Assembly (NCBI GenBank): GCA_024641475.1
Contig: JAHECZ010000007.1
Span: 1-64,000, forward strand
Source: Gammaproteobacteria bacterium
Lineage (GTDB): Bacteria; Pseudomonadota; Gammaproteobacteria; UBA6429; Thiohalophilaceae
Direction of reading: 5' to 3'
Length of the DNA stretch: 64,000 nucleotides
Below are positions 9,176 through 18,049 of the stretch, in pieces. The notes under the pieces were generated by a model. It worked only from the letters and a program-made list of their open reading frames with translations, was not told the DNA's origin and made no database searches. Positions within the stretch are counted from its first letter, which is position 1. Every line of letters begins with the position of its first letter. The position numbers and the translations under genes are program-made.

Positions 9176-9397
9176 TTACATTGCTACAGGAGCAGCGGCC
9201 TTCTTCTTACGACGGCCAGCTTTCTTCTTGCCAGCCTTCTTCTTGCCAGCTTTCTTCTTGCCGGCCTTCTTCTTGCCAGCGCGTTTCTTGCCAGCGCGTT
9301 TCTTGCCAGCGCGTTTCTTGCCTACTTTCTTCGCTACGGCTTTCTTCTTGCCGCGACGTTTACCTGCTTTCTTCTTTGCTTTCTTCTTTGTTGCCAT
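9176..9397 (-). CDS. Histone H1-like Lys/Ala/Gly-rich DNA-binding protein
   Basis: This 73-residue, extremely basic protein is almost entirely Lys, Ala, Gly and Arg. It is built from seven or so copies of a five-residue unit KKKAG or KKRAG, ends AAAPVAM and starts MATKKKAKKKAGK. It resembles the short bacterial H1-like nucleoid proteins (the KAGKK type) that coat and condense DNA without a fixed fold. A GGAGG site lies upstream of the ATG. The opposite strand has an open frame too, but its Cys/Ser-rich product is a mirror of the repeat. The DNA repeat makes unit number prone to change between strains. Confidence 0.85.
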   Translation of the reverse strand: MATKKKAKKKAGKRRGKKKAVAKKVGKKRAGKKRAGKKRAGKKKAGKKKAGKKKAGKKKAGRRKKKAAAPVAM

Positions 9398-9429
9398 TTG
9401 TATTGCCTCCGAGTTAACTGAACACTGAG

Positions 9430-10107
9430 TTTAGGCGAGTATAGCTAATCAAATAGAAAAATCCAGAGTTGCGACAATTTTTTTACGTTTTTATGTAAAA
9501 AAAGTGAATTAAATGGTTTAAAACACAAATTTTTATAAAAAAATTAATTAAAAACGCGTTGCTGGCAAAAAAAATCATCATTACGAACACATCAAACGAA
9601 GATTTTTCAGTGCAACGACCAAAATTTTCAGTTTGCAGACAGTTATGGAGGAAAAATTTCGGATCAATAATGAAATTTTGGACTGCAAATCGGTTTGTAG
9701 AGACATTCGGACTAATTTTTTATGTGCTGACACTAAAAATTTTGTCATTTGCGAGTCTTTGCAAGGCGGAATTACGCGTCACATGGTCATCGTTTGTCTG
9801 ATTCACGCTTTTAAGCATGACTAATTCGTTGGAAATACGCTGCGTAGGCATTTTTAATGATGATCAAAGACGAATATCGGTTTATAAGAATTGAAAACGT
9901 CTAATAGCAGACTTTTTTTTACCCTATCGTTGGTTTACACACACTCAAGATTGGCTGAGAAGCGTTGGTAACGCCTTTAGTTACCAAATATTGCCAGTAA
10001 ATCGGAAATTTTCAGTATTGGCGGATGAAAAATGCAATTTTCTTGCTTTTGAACTGAGATCGACCTGTTTGGAGTGCTTTGTAACGGTTGTTTTGAGTGC
10101 GCAAATG
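9430..10107. other. AT-rich non-coding stretch
   Basis: This is about 680 bases of markedly AT-rich DNA with many A- and T-tracts between the divergent side of the H1-like gene and the 3' end of the EVE gene. The open frames inside (63-80 codons) have no recognisable family, no good ribosome site and unlike codon use, so I do not call them. A perfect 8-bp hairpin lies at 9965-9987 (TTGGTAAC and GTTACCAA), and the string AAATTTTCAGT or a close variant recurs near 9605, 9622 and 10006. It may hold the H1-like promoter, a small RNA or decayed foreign DNA. Confidence 0.6.
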
Positions 10108-10581
10108 TTATTTGAGAGGTTGATCGGCAAGTTTTAAGATGAATTTCCATTCGATTGCGGTTACTGGAGTGATAGAAAGACGGTTACCACGCATGATCAC
10201 CGGCATCCTGGACAACGTTTTATGTTGTTTGAGTGTTTGCAAACCGATAATGCGGTCGAATTTACGTACTAACTTCACATCGACCATGTACCAACGTGGT
10301 TTATCCGGGGTGCTCTTAGGGTCAAAATGATTATTCTCAGGGTCAAATGCTGAAAAATCCGGGTAAGGGGAGGAAACAACCTGAATTACGCCAACGATCC
10401 CCGGTTCAGGGCAACTGGAATGATAAAAAAAGGCATGATCTCCCTGGTGCATGACATCGCGGATCATATTGCGTACCTGATAATTGCGTACGCCGTCCCA
10501 GTGTTCAGTTTGGTGTTTGCGTTTTGCCAGGTCATCGATGCTGAATGCATCGGGTTCGGATTTCATTAACCAGTAATGCAT
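10108..10581 (-). CDS. EVE domain-containing protein
   Basis: This 157-residue protein is an EVE (thymocyte nuclear protein 1-like) domain over its whole length. The start MHYWLMKSEP, HWDGVRNYQVRNMIRD, GDHAFFYHSS, GIVGVIQVV and PRWYMVDV are diagnostic. EVE domains are PUA/YTH-related folds thought to read modified bases in nucleic acid; the ligand is not known here. It follows fau by 12 bases on the same strand, a common arrangement, and is probably co-transcribed with it. Confidence 0.94.
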   Translation of the reverse strand: MHYWLMKSEPDAFSIDDLAKRKHQTEHWDGVRNYQVRNMIRDVMHQGDHAFFYHSSCPEPGIVGVIQVVSSPYPDFSAFDPENNHFDPKSTPDKPRWYMVDVKLVRKFDRIIGLQTLKQHKTLSRMPVIMRGNRLSITPVTAIEWKFILKLADQPLK

Positions 10582-10593
10582 ATCAGGAATGTC

Positions 10594-11190
10594 CTAGCCA
10601 AGGTGTAAAACAGCTGTTTCGGTAGCAATCATATCCAGCGGGACATCCCACGGGTGGGATTGAATGTTTTCGCACTGTTGAAGGTCAAAAGCGACTCCGC
10701 AGCAACGTGGACGGCACCAATGCGAAGTTGAGCCGGCACGGTGCGCCAAACTGCGATCGTAATATCCACCGCCCATGCCGAGTCGATGACCATGTTTATC
10801 GAAACCAACCAGTGGCAGAACGACCATATCGATGCGGCGTAGCGGTTGATAACGATCGCGTTGTGCATGGACTGGTTCGGCAATGCCGAACCGGTTCAGA
10901 TAAAGGCTGTCACCGGGCGCATAAGGTAGAAACCATAAGCGGCCAGTATGGCGCAGACCAAGTACAGGTAAATAAACCTGTTTACCCATCGCCCAGGCAT
11001 GACGAATCAGATAATTCACATCCACCTCACCATCATTGGCCAGATAGAGTGTTATGTGCCGGGCGTGTTGGTAATGTCGATCGCGGACCAGGTTTTGACA
11101 GATACGATGGGAAAGTTGTTTTCGTTCTGAGGAGGATAAGGCACGCCGTTGTTGGCGTAATTGCTGACGTAATTCATGCCGACTCGCCAT
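10594..11190 (-). CDS. fau: 5-formyltetrahydrofolate cyclo-ligase
   Basis: This 198-residue enzyme converts 5-formyl-THF to 5,10-methenyl-THF using ATP. The signature LGMGGGYYDRSL and the acidic substrate region DMVVLPLVGFD are present, with the basic N-terminal helix LRQQLRQQRRALS. It lies just downstream of the 6S RNA gene on the same strand, the arrangement known for ygfA/fau in gammaproteobacteria, where it can be transcribed as read-through from ssrS. The residues SWCRPRCC near the C-terminus are slightly unlike typical members. Confidence 0.94.
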   Translation of the reverse strand: MASRHELRQQLRQQRRALSSSERKQLSHRICQNLVRDRHYQHARHITLYLANDGEVDVNYLIRHAWAMGKQVYLPVLGLRHTGRLWFLPYAPGDSLYLNRFGIAEPVHAQRDRYQPLRRIDMVVLPLVGFDKHGHRLGMGGGYYDRSLAHRAGSTSHWCRPRCCGVAFDLQQCENIQSHPWDVPLDMIATETAVLHLG

Positions 11191-11241
11191 TTTTGTTATC
11201 CTGGTCGTTCTTCTCTGGTAACTCGTTCCTGAAATAAAGGA

Positions 11242-11432
11242 GGGTGTCCCCCGTCGGTACCGTAGCCAACTTCGTTCCTGAACCTAAGGTTCAAGGTGGG
11301 GACAGTACCGATACTTTAGGCTTTCCGCAACGAGGCGGACATGCACACCGTATCGCGAATATGCCCCCAAGGGATTAATTTAAGGCTCAAGAATATCCCA
11401 GTTGGGGAACGAATACCGCAGGGAACACCCAA
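11242..11432 (-). ncRNA. ssrS: 6S RNA
   Basis: The minus strand between zapA and fau contains the gammaproteobacterial 6S RNA pattern. The 5' strand has TGTTCCCTGCGGTATTCG and the 3' strand has GGGGGACACC, which close the terminal stem. The conserved hairpin ACCTTGAACCTTAGGTTCA lies near the 3' side at about 11280-11298, and CTTGAGCCTTAAATTAATCC on the 5' side of the central bubble. 6S RNA mimics an open promoter and binds sigma-70 RNA polymerase in stationary phase. The genomic position (zapA, ssrS, fau) is the known one. Exact ends are approximate. Confidence 0.9.
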
Positions 11433-11434
11433 AA

Positions 11435-11574
11435 CTGTCTGACGTAAAAGCCTCGGGCGGCGTCATACTGCGTTGGAAATCAACTCGAATTGCGCATTTA
11501 CTCGCGTGTAAACTCCGCATTCTCGTTGATTTCCGCCTTGTCTGACATCCGCCGGAGGCTTCTACGTCAGACAG
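11435..11574. repeat. Large imperfect palindrome, member 1 of a dispersed repeat family
   Basis: The outer arms CTGTCTGACGT (11435) and ACGTCAGACAG (11564) are perfect 11-bp complements and extend with one mismatch. The 71-base core 11470-11540 is itself a palindrome (GGAAATCAAC with GTTGATTTCC). The core aligns without gaps at about 76 percent to 22187-22257. It lies between zapA and the 6S RNA gene and may include the 6S promoter. Confidence 0.85.
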
Positions 11575-11598
11575 GTTACTATAGATAAATACTACTAC

Positions 11599-11919
11599 TT
11601 AGAATTCAAGTTGACGACTGCGGAACAGGGCATCTTCAATTTTAGCCTGCAGGTTTTTGATGCGGCCTTCCACTTCAGGCGCAACATTGGTAACCGGGCC
11701 GGCTTTTTGATGCAGTAGTTCGTGAGCCATATTCAGCGCTGCCATCACGGCGATTCGGTCGGTGCCGATGACTTTACCGCCGTCGCGGATCTCACGCATT
11801 TTTTTGTCCAGATAATTTGCTGAGGTTAACAGTTCGCTGCGCTCGTTTTCGGGGCAGGCCACCATGTATTCCTTGCCCAGGATGCTGACTGAAACAGCTT
11901 TGGCGGTATCATTGCTCAT
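11599..11919 (-). CDS. zapA: Cell division protein ZapA
   Basis: This 106-residue protein matches ZapA, which bundles FtsZ protofilaments at the division septum. Family features include the N-terminal VSVSILGKEYMVACPENE, the segment LDKKMREIRDGGKVIGTDRIAVMAALNMAHELL and a C-terminal coiled coil (residues about 78-103). It overlaps the upstream small coiled-coil gene by 11 bases, so the two form an operon that continues to 6S RNA and fau. Confidence 0.95.
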   Translation of the reverse strand: MSNDTAKAVSVSILGKEYMVACPENERSELLTSANYLDKKMREIRDGGKVIGTDRIAVMAALNMAHELLHQKAGPVTNVAPEVEGRIKNLQAKIEDALFRSRQLEF

Positions 11920-12130
11920 CTTCCATCGTCCTCAAGCGTTCGATCATTGATTCGACGCGCACGCGCGCCTGTTCAGTTTTAGCCATGAGTTTATCACGCT
12001 CACCCACCAGATTGGTCTGGCTTTCGCGCAAGGTTTTATTCTCGCTGCGCAAGCGTTCCACGGTCAGGATTAATTCATCTACCTTATCTTCGAGTTTTTT
12101 GAGGTCCAAGGACTCCGCTCCACTTGCCAT
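11909..12130 (-). CDS. Small coiled-coil protein, ZapB-like (TIGR02449 type)
   Basis: This 73-residue protein is one long heptad-patterned helix (LKKLEDKVDELILTVERLRS then LRESQTNLVGERDKLMAK). It is found next to zapA in many gammaproteobacteria and is likely a division-associated coiled coil. I chose ATG 12130 because the longer frame starts with TTG at 12184 and adds a non-coiled 18-residue stretch. The ribosome site is weak. A structural role with ZapA is inferred from position only. Confidence 0.8.
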   Translation of the reverse strand: MASGAESLDLKKLEDKVDELILTVERLRSENKTLRESQTNLVGERDKLMAKTEQARVRVESMIERLRTMEDEQ

Positions 12131-12265
12131 GATTATTAACGGTTTGGATGTAACCAATATAGAGCGAGGATGTCCGGGGGTCAACGGTTTGCATCAGGAA
12201 GGTGAATTATTTCATGGTATACTTGGATGCAGTCAACGTTCGGATAGTCATCCGTTTATCCCATC

Positions 12266-12844
12266 ATGTCTAATTTTGATTACGCCACAGTAACCCAGGC
12301 CCTGCAACGTATAGCCGTTCCGACGGATGCTGCAGAAATTCACGGTGCTATCAGCGCGATTTTGTCTACACAAGGCGCTGCGGGCAAAGCACATTGGCTG
12401 GCTGCAGTGATACCAGAAGTATCGCGTGCGATGAGCGAAGGCGATGCCTTGGCAGCCGAGGTCAGGCGCATGCTTGATGATGTCTTTGATCAGGTATCTG
12501 ATGAACTGGCTACCGGTGAATTTGCATTAACACTATTACTACCTGGTGATGATGATGAACTTGGTGACCGCGTCACCGCATTGGGACACTGGTGCCAGGG
12601 GTTCCTGTTGGGATTACAGATAGGTGGAGTAAGCAGTGCACAAGGGCTGACAGCCGAACTGGCCGAAATTTATCAGGATTTTACTGAAATCAGCCAGATC
12701 AGTGGCACTGAATTAACGGTCGAAGAAGATGATGAAGAGTCCTATGCTGAATTATATGAATATCTGAAAGTAGGGGCGATTCTCTTCTATGAAGAGTTTA
12801 ACCAGCCATCACCCGGCACAGATTCTTCCACCAACTTGCACTAA
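12266..12844 (+). CDS. ygfB: UPF0149 family protein YgfB
   Basis: This 192-residue acidic protein is YgfB/YecA-like. Recognisable family features are HGAISAIL near the N-terminus, the central LGHWCQGFLLGL and the C-terminal EEDDEESYAELYEYLKVGAILFYEEF. In Pseudomonas, YgfB has been linked to regulation of ampD-type peptidoglycan recycling; no such role can be read here. It is divergent from the zapB-like/zapA operon and heads the pepP-ubiH-ubiI group. Confidence 0.93.
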   Translation: MSNFDYATVTQALQRIAVPTDAAEIHGAISAILSTQGAAGKAHWLAAVIPEVSRAMSEGDALAAEVRRMLDDVFDQVSDELATGEFALTLLLPGDDDELGDRVTALGHWCQGFLLGLQIGGVSSAQGLTAELAEIYQDFTEISQISGTELTVEEDDEESYAELYEYLKVGAILFYEEFNQPSPGTDSSTNLH

Positions 12845-12892
12845 ATCGATTAATCAGTTAATCACTACGGCAAATTGCCACGAGACAGCCAC

Positions 12893-14206
12893 ATGGACAA
12901 AAAAGAATTCGCGCAGCGTCGTAAAACCCTGATGAACATGATGGAGCCCAATACCGTGGCTATCCTGCCCGCTGCGCCGATGCGTCTGCGTAATCGCGAT
13001 GTGGAATACGCCTATCGGCAGGACAGTGACTTCTATTATATGACCGGTTTTCCCGAGCCTCAGGCGGTCGCCGTATTAATTCCTGGCCGTAAACACGGTG
13101 AATATGTTTTATTCTGCCGGGAACGTGATCCCGATGCCGAAATCTGGAATGGTCTGCGCGCCGGGCAGGAGGGCGCAGTGGAACGCTTCGGGGCCGATGA
13201 TTCCTTTCCGATTGAAGATATCGACGATATTCTGCCCGGCATGCTGGAAAACAAGCAGCGGGTATTTTACACGATGGGTACGCATCCGGATTTCGATCAG
13301 CGGCTCATCGGCTGGGTCAACCATTTACGCAAACAGGCGCGAGCCGGGATACATACGCCGAGTGAATTCGTCTCGCTGGATCATCTATTACATGATATGC
13401 GGCTTATCAAGAGTAGTCAGGAAGTCACTATGATGCGACAAGCGGCAGTGATATCCGCCGAGGCGCATCGCCGTGCGATGCAGGCCTGCCGTCCCGGCAT
13501 GAAGGAATACCAGATCGAAGCGGAGATTATGCATACCTTTATGAAACATGGTGCGCGCTCTTCGGCGTATGGTTCGATCGTCGGTGGCGGCCCCAACGGA
13601 TGTATCCTGCATTACACCGAGAATACCGACACCTTAAGGGACGGCGATTTGTTATTAATTGATGCTGGCGCCGAGTTTGAGTACTACGCCGCCGATATCA
13701 CCCGTACCTTCCCGGTCAATGGCAAATTCAATCCACAACAACGTAGTTTGTATGACATCACGCTGGAAGCCCAGGCAGCTGCCATTGAGCAGATTCGTCC
13801 CGGTAAACACTGGAATGAACCGCATGAAGCGGCGGTGGAAGTGATCACCGATGGCCTGGTGAAGTTGGGCCTGCTCAAAGGCACCACGCGTAAAGCCATT
13901 AAAGATGAAACCTACCGTAAATTTTATATGCACCGTACCGGTCACTGGCTGGGCATGGATGTGCATGATGTGGGTGACTATAAAGTGGGTGGTGAATGGC
14001 GGGTGTTTGAGCCAGGCATGACGCTTACGGTGGAACCCGGCATCTATATTCCGGCGGGTATGAAAGGTGTGGCAAAGAAATGGTGGAACATCGGTATCCG
14101 TATCGAAGACGATATCCTGGTGACGAAGAAGGGTTGCGAGGTGTTGACCAAGGATGTGCCCAAACAACCCGATGAAATCCAGGCATTGATGTCTGCGGTG
14201 GCATGA
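12893..14206 (+). CDS. pepP: Xaa-Pro aminopeptidase (aminopeptidase P)
   Basis: This 437-residue cytoplasmic metallopeptidase removes the N-terminal residue when proline is second. The creatinase-like N-domain has YRQDSDFYYMTGFPEP. The pita-bread domain has all metal ligands visible: the Asp pair in LIDAGAEFEYYAADITRTFP, the His in HRTGHWLGMDVHD, and Glu in TVEPGIY and GIRIEDD. I chose ATG 12893; the in-frame TTG at 12875 is less likely. Its stop overlaps the ubiH start by 4 bases (ATGA). Confidence 0.96.
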   Translation: MDKKEFAQRRKTLMNMMEPNTVAILPAAPMRLRNRDVEYAYRQDSDFYYMTGFPEPQAVAVLIPGRKHGEYVLFCRERDPDAEIWNGLRAGQEGAVERFGADDSFPIEDIDDILPGMLENKQRVFYTMGTHPDFDQRLIGWVNHLRKQARAGIHTPSEFVSLDHLLHDMRLIKSSQEVTMMRQAAVISAEAHRRAMQACRPGMKEYQIEAEIMHTFMKHGARSSAYGSIVGGGPNGCILHYTENTDTLRDGDLLLIDAGAEFEYYAADITRTFPVNGKFNPQQRSLYDITLEAQAAAIEQIRPGKHWNEPHEAAVEVITDGLVKLGLLKGTTRKAIKDETYRKFYMHRTGHWLGMDVHDVGDYKVGGEWRVFEPGMTLTVEPGIYIPAGMKGVAKKWWNIGIRIEDDILVTKKGCEVLTKDVPKQPDEIQALMSAVA

Positions 14207-15450
14207 CACAGGAACAACATTACGATGTGGTGATCATCGGCGGCGGACTGGTGGGGATCAGTCTGGCTTTGGCCTTGGGACGTTTGTCGCAGCCACCGCG
14301 TGTTGCATTGATCGAAGCGCATGACTATCAACATTTACCGCCACCGGGATTCGATGCACGTACCGTCGCGTTATCCTATAGTTCACGCCAAATTTTTGCT
14401 GGTCTGGATTTATGGCCAACAATTGAAGCAGCGGGTGTTGCGCCGATTCATACGATTCATATTTCGGATCGTGGTCATCCCGGCATAACCCGATTAGCAG
14501 CGGTTGAACAAGGTGTCGATGCGCTGGGTTATGTGGTGGAGAATCGCGTATTAGGCCAAACCTTATTTGCCGCTTTGCAACAACGATCCGGGATTACCGT
14601 GCTGGCACCCGCCAAAGTATCTGGGTTGGACTTGCAGGGTGCGCAGGCCCGGATTGCACTGGAACACTCTGATACTAAAACTCTCACCGCCAATTTGGTC
14701 GTGGCGGCCGATGGCACGCAATCGTTCGTGCGCGAATTTCTTGATGTTAAAACCTGGCAGCGGGATTATCAGCAGCAAGCGGTCATCGCCAATCTCGCGA
14801 TGGATCGACCGCATCAGGGCATCGCCTACGAACGTTTTACCGCCAATGGTCCGATGGCCTTGTTACCGTTACCCGGATTTGCCGATACACCACATCGCTA
14901 TGGTTTGGTTTGGACCGTGCCACAGGCGCAAGTCGCCAGTGTGCTGCAACTGGACGACGCTGCGTTTACTCACGAATTGCAGCAACGCTGCGGTGATCGC
15001 CCCGGTCGTTTTATGCGAATCGGTACACGTAGTGCTTATCCACTGGGAATGATGCAAATCCGTGAACATGTGCGTTCACGGCTGGCCTTTATCGGTAACG
15101 CCGCACACACGTTGCACCCGGTTGCCGGGCAGGGATTCAATCTGGGCTTGCGTGATGTGGCGGCGCTTGCACAAGTGATTCGTGATGCGCACGCGCGCAA
15201 TGCTGATATCGGTTCGTTAACAGAACTGCAACACTATGCGAATTGGCGTAAGCGCGATCAATGGCAAACCATGTTGTTCACTGACAGCATGGTACGGGCA
15301 TTTTCTACCGATTTTCTCCCCATGGTGTTGGCGCGCAACGCCGGGTTACTGGCGATGGAATTATTTACGCCATTGCGTAAACGCATCGCGCACCAGGCCA
15401 TGGGTTATATCGGTAAAGCGTCATTACTGGCACGAGGATTAGGCCTGTGA
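14203..15450 (+). CDS. ubiH: 2-octaprenyl-6-methoxyphenol hydroxylase
   Basis: This 415-residue FAD-dependent aromatic hydroxylase acts in ubiquinone synthesis. The Rossmann motif YDVVIIGGGLVGISLALALG, the LVVAADGTQSFVRE segment and the FAD/ribityl motif FIGNAAHTLHPVAGQGFN are present. The GNAAHTLHP variant is characteristic of UbiH rather than UbiI. It overlaps pepP and the next hydroxylase by 4 bases on both sides, so the three are translationally coupled. Confidence 0.95.
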   Translation: MTQEQHYDVVIIGGGLVGISLALALGRLSQPPRVALIEAHDYQHLPPPGFDARTVALSYSSRQIFAGLDLWPTIEAAGVAPIHTIHISDRGHPGITRLAAVEQGVDALGYVVENRVLGQTLFAALQQRSGITVLAPAKVSGLDLQGAQARIALEHSDTKTLTANLVVAADGTQSFVREFLDVKTWQRDYQQQAVIANLAMDRPHQGIAYERFTANGPMALLPLPGFADTPHRYGLVWTVPQAQVASVLQLDDAAFTHELQQRCGDRPGRFMRIGTRSAYPLGMMQIREHVRSRLAFIGNAAHTLHPVAGQGFNLGLRDVAALAQVIRDAHARNADIGSLTELQHYANWRKRDQWQTMLFTDSMVRAFSTDFLPMVLARNAGLLAMELFTPLRKRIAHQAMGYIGKASLLARGLGL

Positions 15451-16670
15451 ACGCGACAAACCAGTATGACATCGTGATTATCGGTGGCGGCATGGTCGGT
15501 GCCACGCTGGCCTGTGCGTTGCGGCATAGTGGTTTGCAATGTGCGTTGGTGGAATTTGCGGGCAATGACACCAACACCACTGAATCACAGTTCGATTTAC
15601 GGGTTAGTGCGATTACGCGGGCATCACAACGTATCTTTGAATCATTGCATGTCTGGCAATCCATGGTGGCGCAACGCGTGTCACCGTTTCGGGAAATGCA
15701 TGTTTGGGAAAATACCGGTCGTGCGGAATTACATTTGGATAGTGCCGAGCTGGGTGAGCCCTTGTTGGGACATATTATCGAGAATCGGGTGATTACCGCG
15801 GCGTTAATGGCTGGTCTGCAAGGTGTTGATAACATTGCCGTGCTACATGGCCAACGCTGTCAGCGCCTGCAACGTCATGATGAGAACTGGCATGTGCAGT
15901 TATCCGATGGCAGGGTGTTACAAACGCGTTTGTTAGTCGGTGCCGATGGCAGCCGTTCCTGGTTACGTGAGCAATTGCAGATTCGGGTGCGTGGTTGGGA
16001 TTATGACCACACTGCGCTGGTGACTTATGTAAAAACCGCCTTGCCACATCAGGCGACTGCCTGGCAACGTTTTCTACCGACCGGTCCACTGGCGTTTTTA
16101 CCGTTAACCGATGGCTACAGTTCCATTGTCTGGTCAACGCGTGATGCATTGGCGCGCACGTTGCGCGACATGGATAGTGCGCAATTTGCGCAGGAACTGC
16201 AGCAGGCAAGTGAATCCCGTCTGGGTGCCATCGAATCAATCGGTCCGCGGGCAGTTTATCCTTTACGGTTTTTACATACGGAACATTATATTGCTGATGG
16301 TGTGGCGTTGGTTGGTGATGCGGCACACACCATGCATCCGTTGGCAGGACAGGGCGTGAATCTGGGTTTGACCGATGCAGCTGCGTTAGCCGAAGTGTTG
16401 CTTGATGCGACACAGCGACGGCAATCGATCAGTGCGCAACCGGTGTTACGCCGTTATGAACGCTGGCGTCGCGCCGATAATTTGCCCATGTTGGTTGCCG
16501 TGGATAATTTTCAACGCATGTTTGCTACTGAACAGCCAGTGCTTGCCTGGTTGCGGAGTGCTGGCATGGGTATGTTGAACAAGCTACCACCGGTAAAGAG
16601 ATTTATTATCGATTACGCCATGGGTAAGCGCCTGGATTTACCGAAACTGGCGCGTGGCGAAGCATTGTAA
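15447..16670 (+). CDS. ubiI: Ubiquinone-synthesis FAD monooxygenase, UbiI/VisC type
   Basis: This 407-residue FAD hydroxylase is homologous to the preceding UbiH. It has GGGMVGATLACALRHSG, LLVGADGSRSWLRE and the ALVGDAAHTMHPLAGQGVN motif of the UbiI/UbiF group. It starts with GTG at 15447 overlapping the ubiH stop (GTGA). Position after ubiH matches visC/ubiI of gammaproteobacteria, which hydroxylates C5 of the ring. Some bacteria use one such enzyme for several positions, and no ubiF is visible in the window, so position specificity is uncertain. Confidence 0.88.
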   Translation: MNATNQYDIVIIGGGMVGATLACALRHSGLQCALVEFAGNDTNTTESQFDLRVSAITRASQRIFESLHVWQSMVAQRVSPFREMHVWENTGRAELHLDSAELGEPLLGHIIENRVITAALMAGLQGVDNIAVLHGQRCQRLQRHDENWHVQLSDGRVLQTRLLVGADGSRSWLREQLQIRVRGWDYDHTALVTYVKTALPHQATAWQRFLPTGPLAFLPLTDGYSSIVWSTRDALARTLRDMDSAQFAQELQQASESRLGAIESIGPRAVYPLRFLHTEHYIADGVALVGDAAHTMHPLAGQGVNLGLTDAAALAEVLLDATQRRQSISAQPVLRRYERWRRADNLPMLVAVDNFQRMFATEQPVLAWLRSAGMGMLNKLPPVKRFIIDYAMGKRLDLPKLARGEAL

Positions 16671-16723
16671 TCAACACGGATTTTCCGTATCGTTACTTAC
16701 CTCCCTAACCATTTCCGGCAGAC

Positions 16724-17944
16724 ATGGTCGTCATCCAATTCGCGGCGGTATTACTCACGTTAGTAGCGTTTATCGCCTATTTCAATTATCGCTATGTACG
16801 CCTGCCCAATACCCTGGTGGTTATGATTGCTGCCGCGGTTGTATCACTGTTGATGGTATTACTGGGCAAATCCGGCTGGGGTTCGCTGGTGTATCAGGCC
16901 AATATTGAACTGGCCCGTGTCAGTGATTATCCGGTGCTGATGCAAACCTTGCTGGGGCTGATATTGTTTGCGGCGGCGATCCAGATCAATTTTGCCGAGT
17001 TAAAAGAGCAACGCGTGATGATCAGCAGTATTGCGCTGATCGGCAGCGTGATTGCGATGTTTTTAATCGCAGGGGTGTTATGGGTGATCCTGCAAGGTTT
17101 TGGCATCCTGACCCCATTTGGTTATTGCCTGTTATTTGGCACGTTGATTATGCCAACCGATTCAACCGGCATAACCGGGGCGCTGCGGGCAATTCGCTTG
17201 GCGCGCGTACATGAAACAACAATAACCGGCGAATCGCTCTCCAATAATATCATTACCATCATTGCGTTTCTGATTGTGTTGGTGAATGCCGGTGTACCGG
17301 TACCCCAAGTCACCATGCCGTTATGGCTGTTGCAACATATCGGTGGTGGTATCGTATGGGGTTTTGCATTGGGTTGGTTGCTGTATCGATTACTGAAGAA
17401 TATCGAACAACATATGCCATTGGCATTGTGGCTGACCATATCACTGGCATTAGGTGGCCAGGCCGTGGCGTACTGGCTGGATTTGTCTGCGCCACTTACG
17501 CTAGTGATTGTTGGATTATTTGTTGCACGCAGTGATGCTTTACCCGAGGCGAACCGTGAGCAACTGCGGACCTTTTGGGGCGTGTTGGCGGAAGTGATCG
17601 TCGTCGGCTTGCTGGTGTTGCTGGGTTTAGAGTTATTGCGCATCTCGGTGCACATCGAATATCTGCTGGTTGCCCTGGCGTTGGTCCCCATGGTCTTATT
17701 GGCGCGCTTTGTCGGTACAGGTATTCCGTTATTGGTTTGGCAACGGTATCGCCGTTTTAGTCCCGCAATCAAACAAGCCATGACCTGGGGCGCCATGCAC
17801 GGCGGTGTGTCAGTGGCGCTATTTTTGACTCTTCCTGACGGTACGGTGCGGGACTTATTGTTAGTGCTTACTTACTCTGTGGTCGTTGTATCGGTGTTTG
17901 CCCAGGGACTTACCTTGGCACGGGTGCTGGATGAAGCGGGCTGA
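16724..17944 (+). CDS. CPA1-type cation:proton antiporter
   Basis: This 406-residue inner-membrane protein has about 12 hydrophobic segments. The region FGTLIMPTDSTGITGALRA followed by TITGESLSNN corresponds to the conserved ion-binding core of NhaP/CPA1 sodium/proton exchangers, with the acidic Asp and Glu-Ser pair. A long cytosolic tail is lacking. It lies 53 bases after ubiI and may be read from the same operon. The ion (Na or K) cannot be told. Confidence 0.87.
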   Translation: MVVIQFAAVLLTLVAFIAYFNYRYVRLPNTLVVMIAAAVVSLLMVLLGKSGWGSLVYQANIELARVSDYPVLMQTLLGLILFAAAIQINFAELKEQRVMISSIALIGSVIAMFLIAGVLWVILQGFGILTPFGYCLLFGTLIMPTDSTGITGALRAIRLARVHETTITGESLSNNIITIIAFLIVLVNAGVPVPQVTMPLWLLQHIGGGIVWGFALGWLLYRLLKNIEQHMPLALWLTISLALGGQAVAYWLDLSAPLTLVIVGLFVARSDALPEANREQLRTFWGVLAEVIVVGLLVLLGLELLRISVHIEYLLVALALVPMVLLARFVGTGIPLLVWQRYRRFSPAIKQAMTWGAMHGGVSVALFLTLPDGTVRDLLLVLTYSVVVVSVFAQGLTLARVLDEAG

Positions 17945-18049
17945 GTTCTATATATAAGGTGAATTTTCTCGTAATACCCGTACATATAATAAGTTGTCTA
18001 TTCTCCTTGGTTTTGCCTGGCAAGCTCAGTACACTTAGCCCCGCAACAA

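Noticed and set aside
9133-9417. Plus-strand open frame opposite the H1-like gene with Ser/Cys/Leu-rich product
   Set aside because: It is the antisense reading of the KKKAG repeat; no ribosome site and no known family. The minus-strand frame has a good ribosome site and a recognisable class.
9559-9824. Two overlapping frames of 63 and 80 codons in the AT-rich stretch
   Set aside because: No recognisable family, no ribosome site, cysteine-rich and low-complexity product typical of random AT-rich frames.
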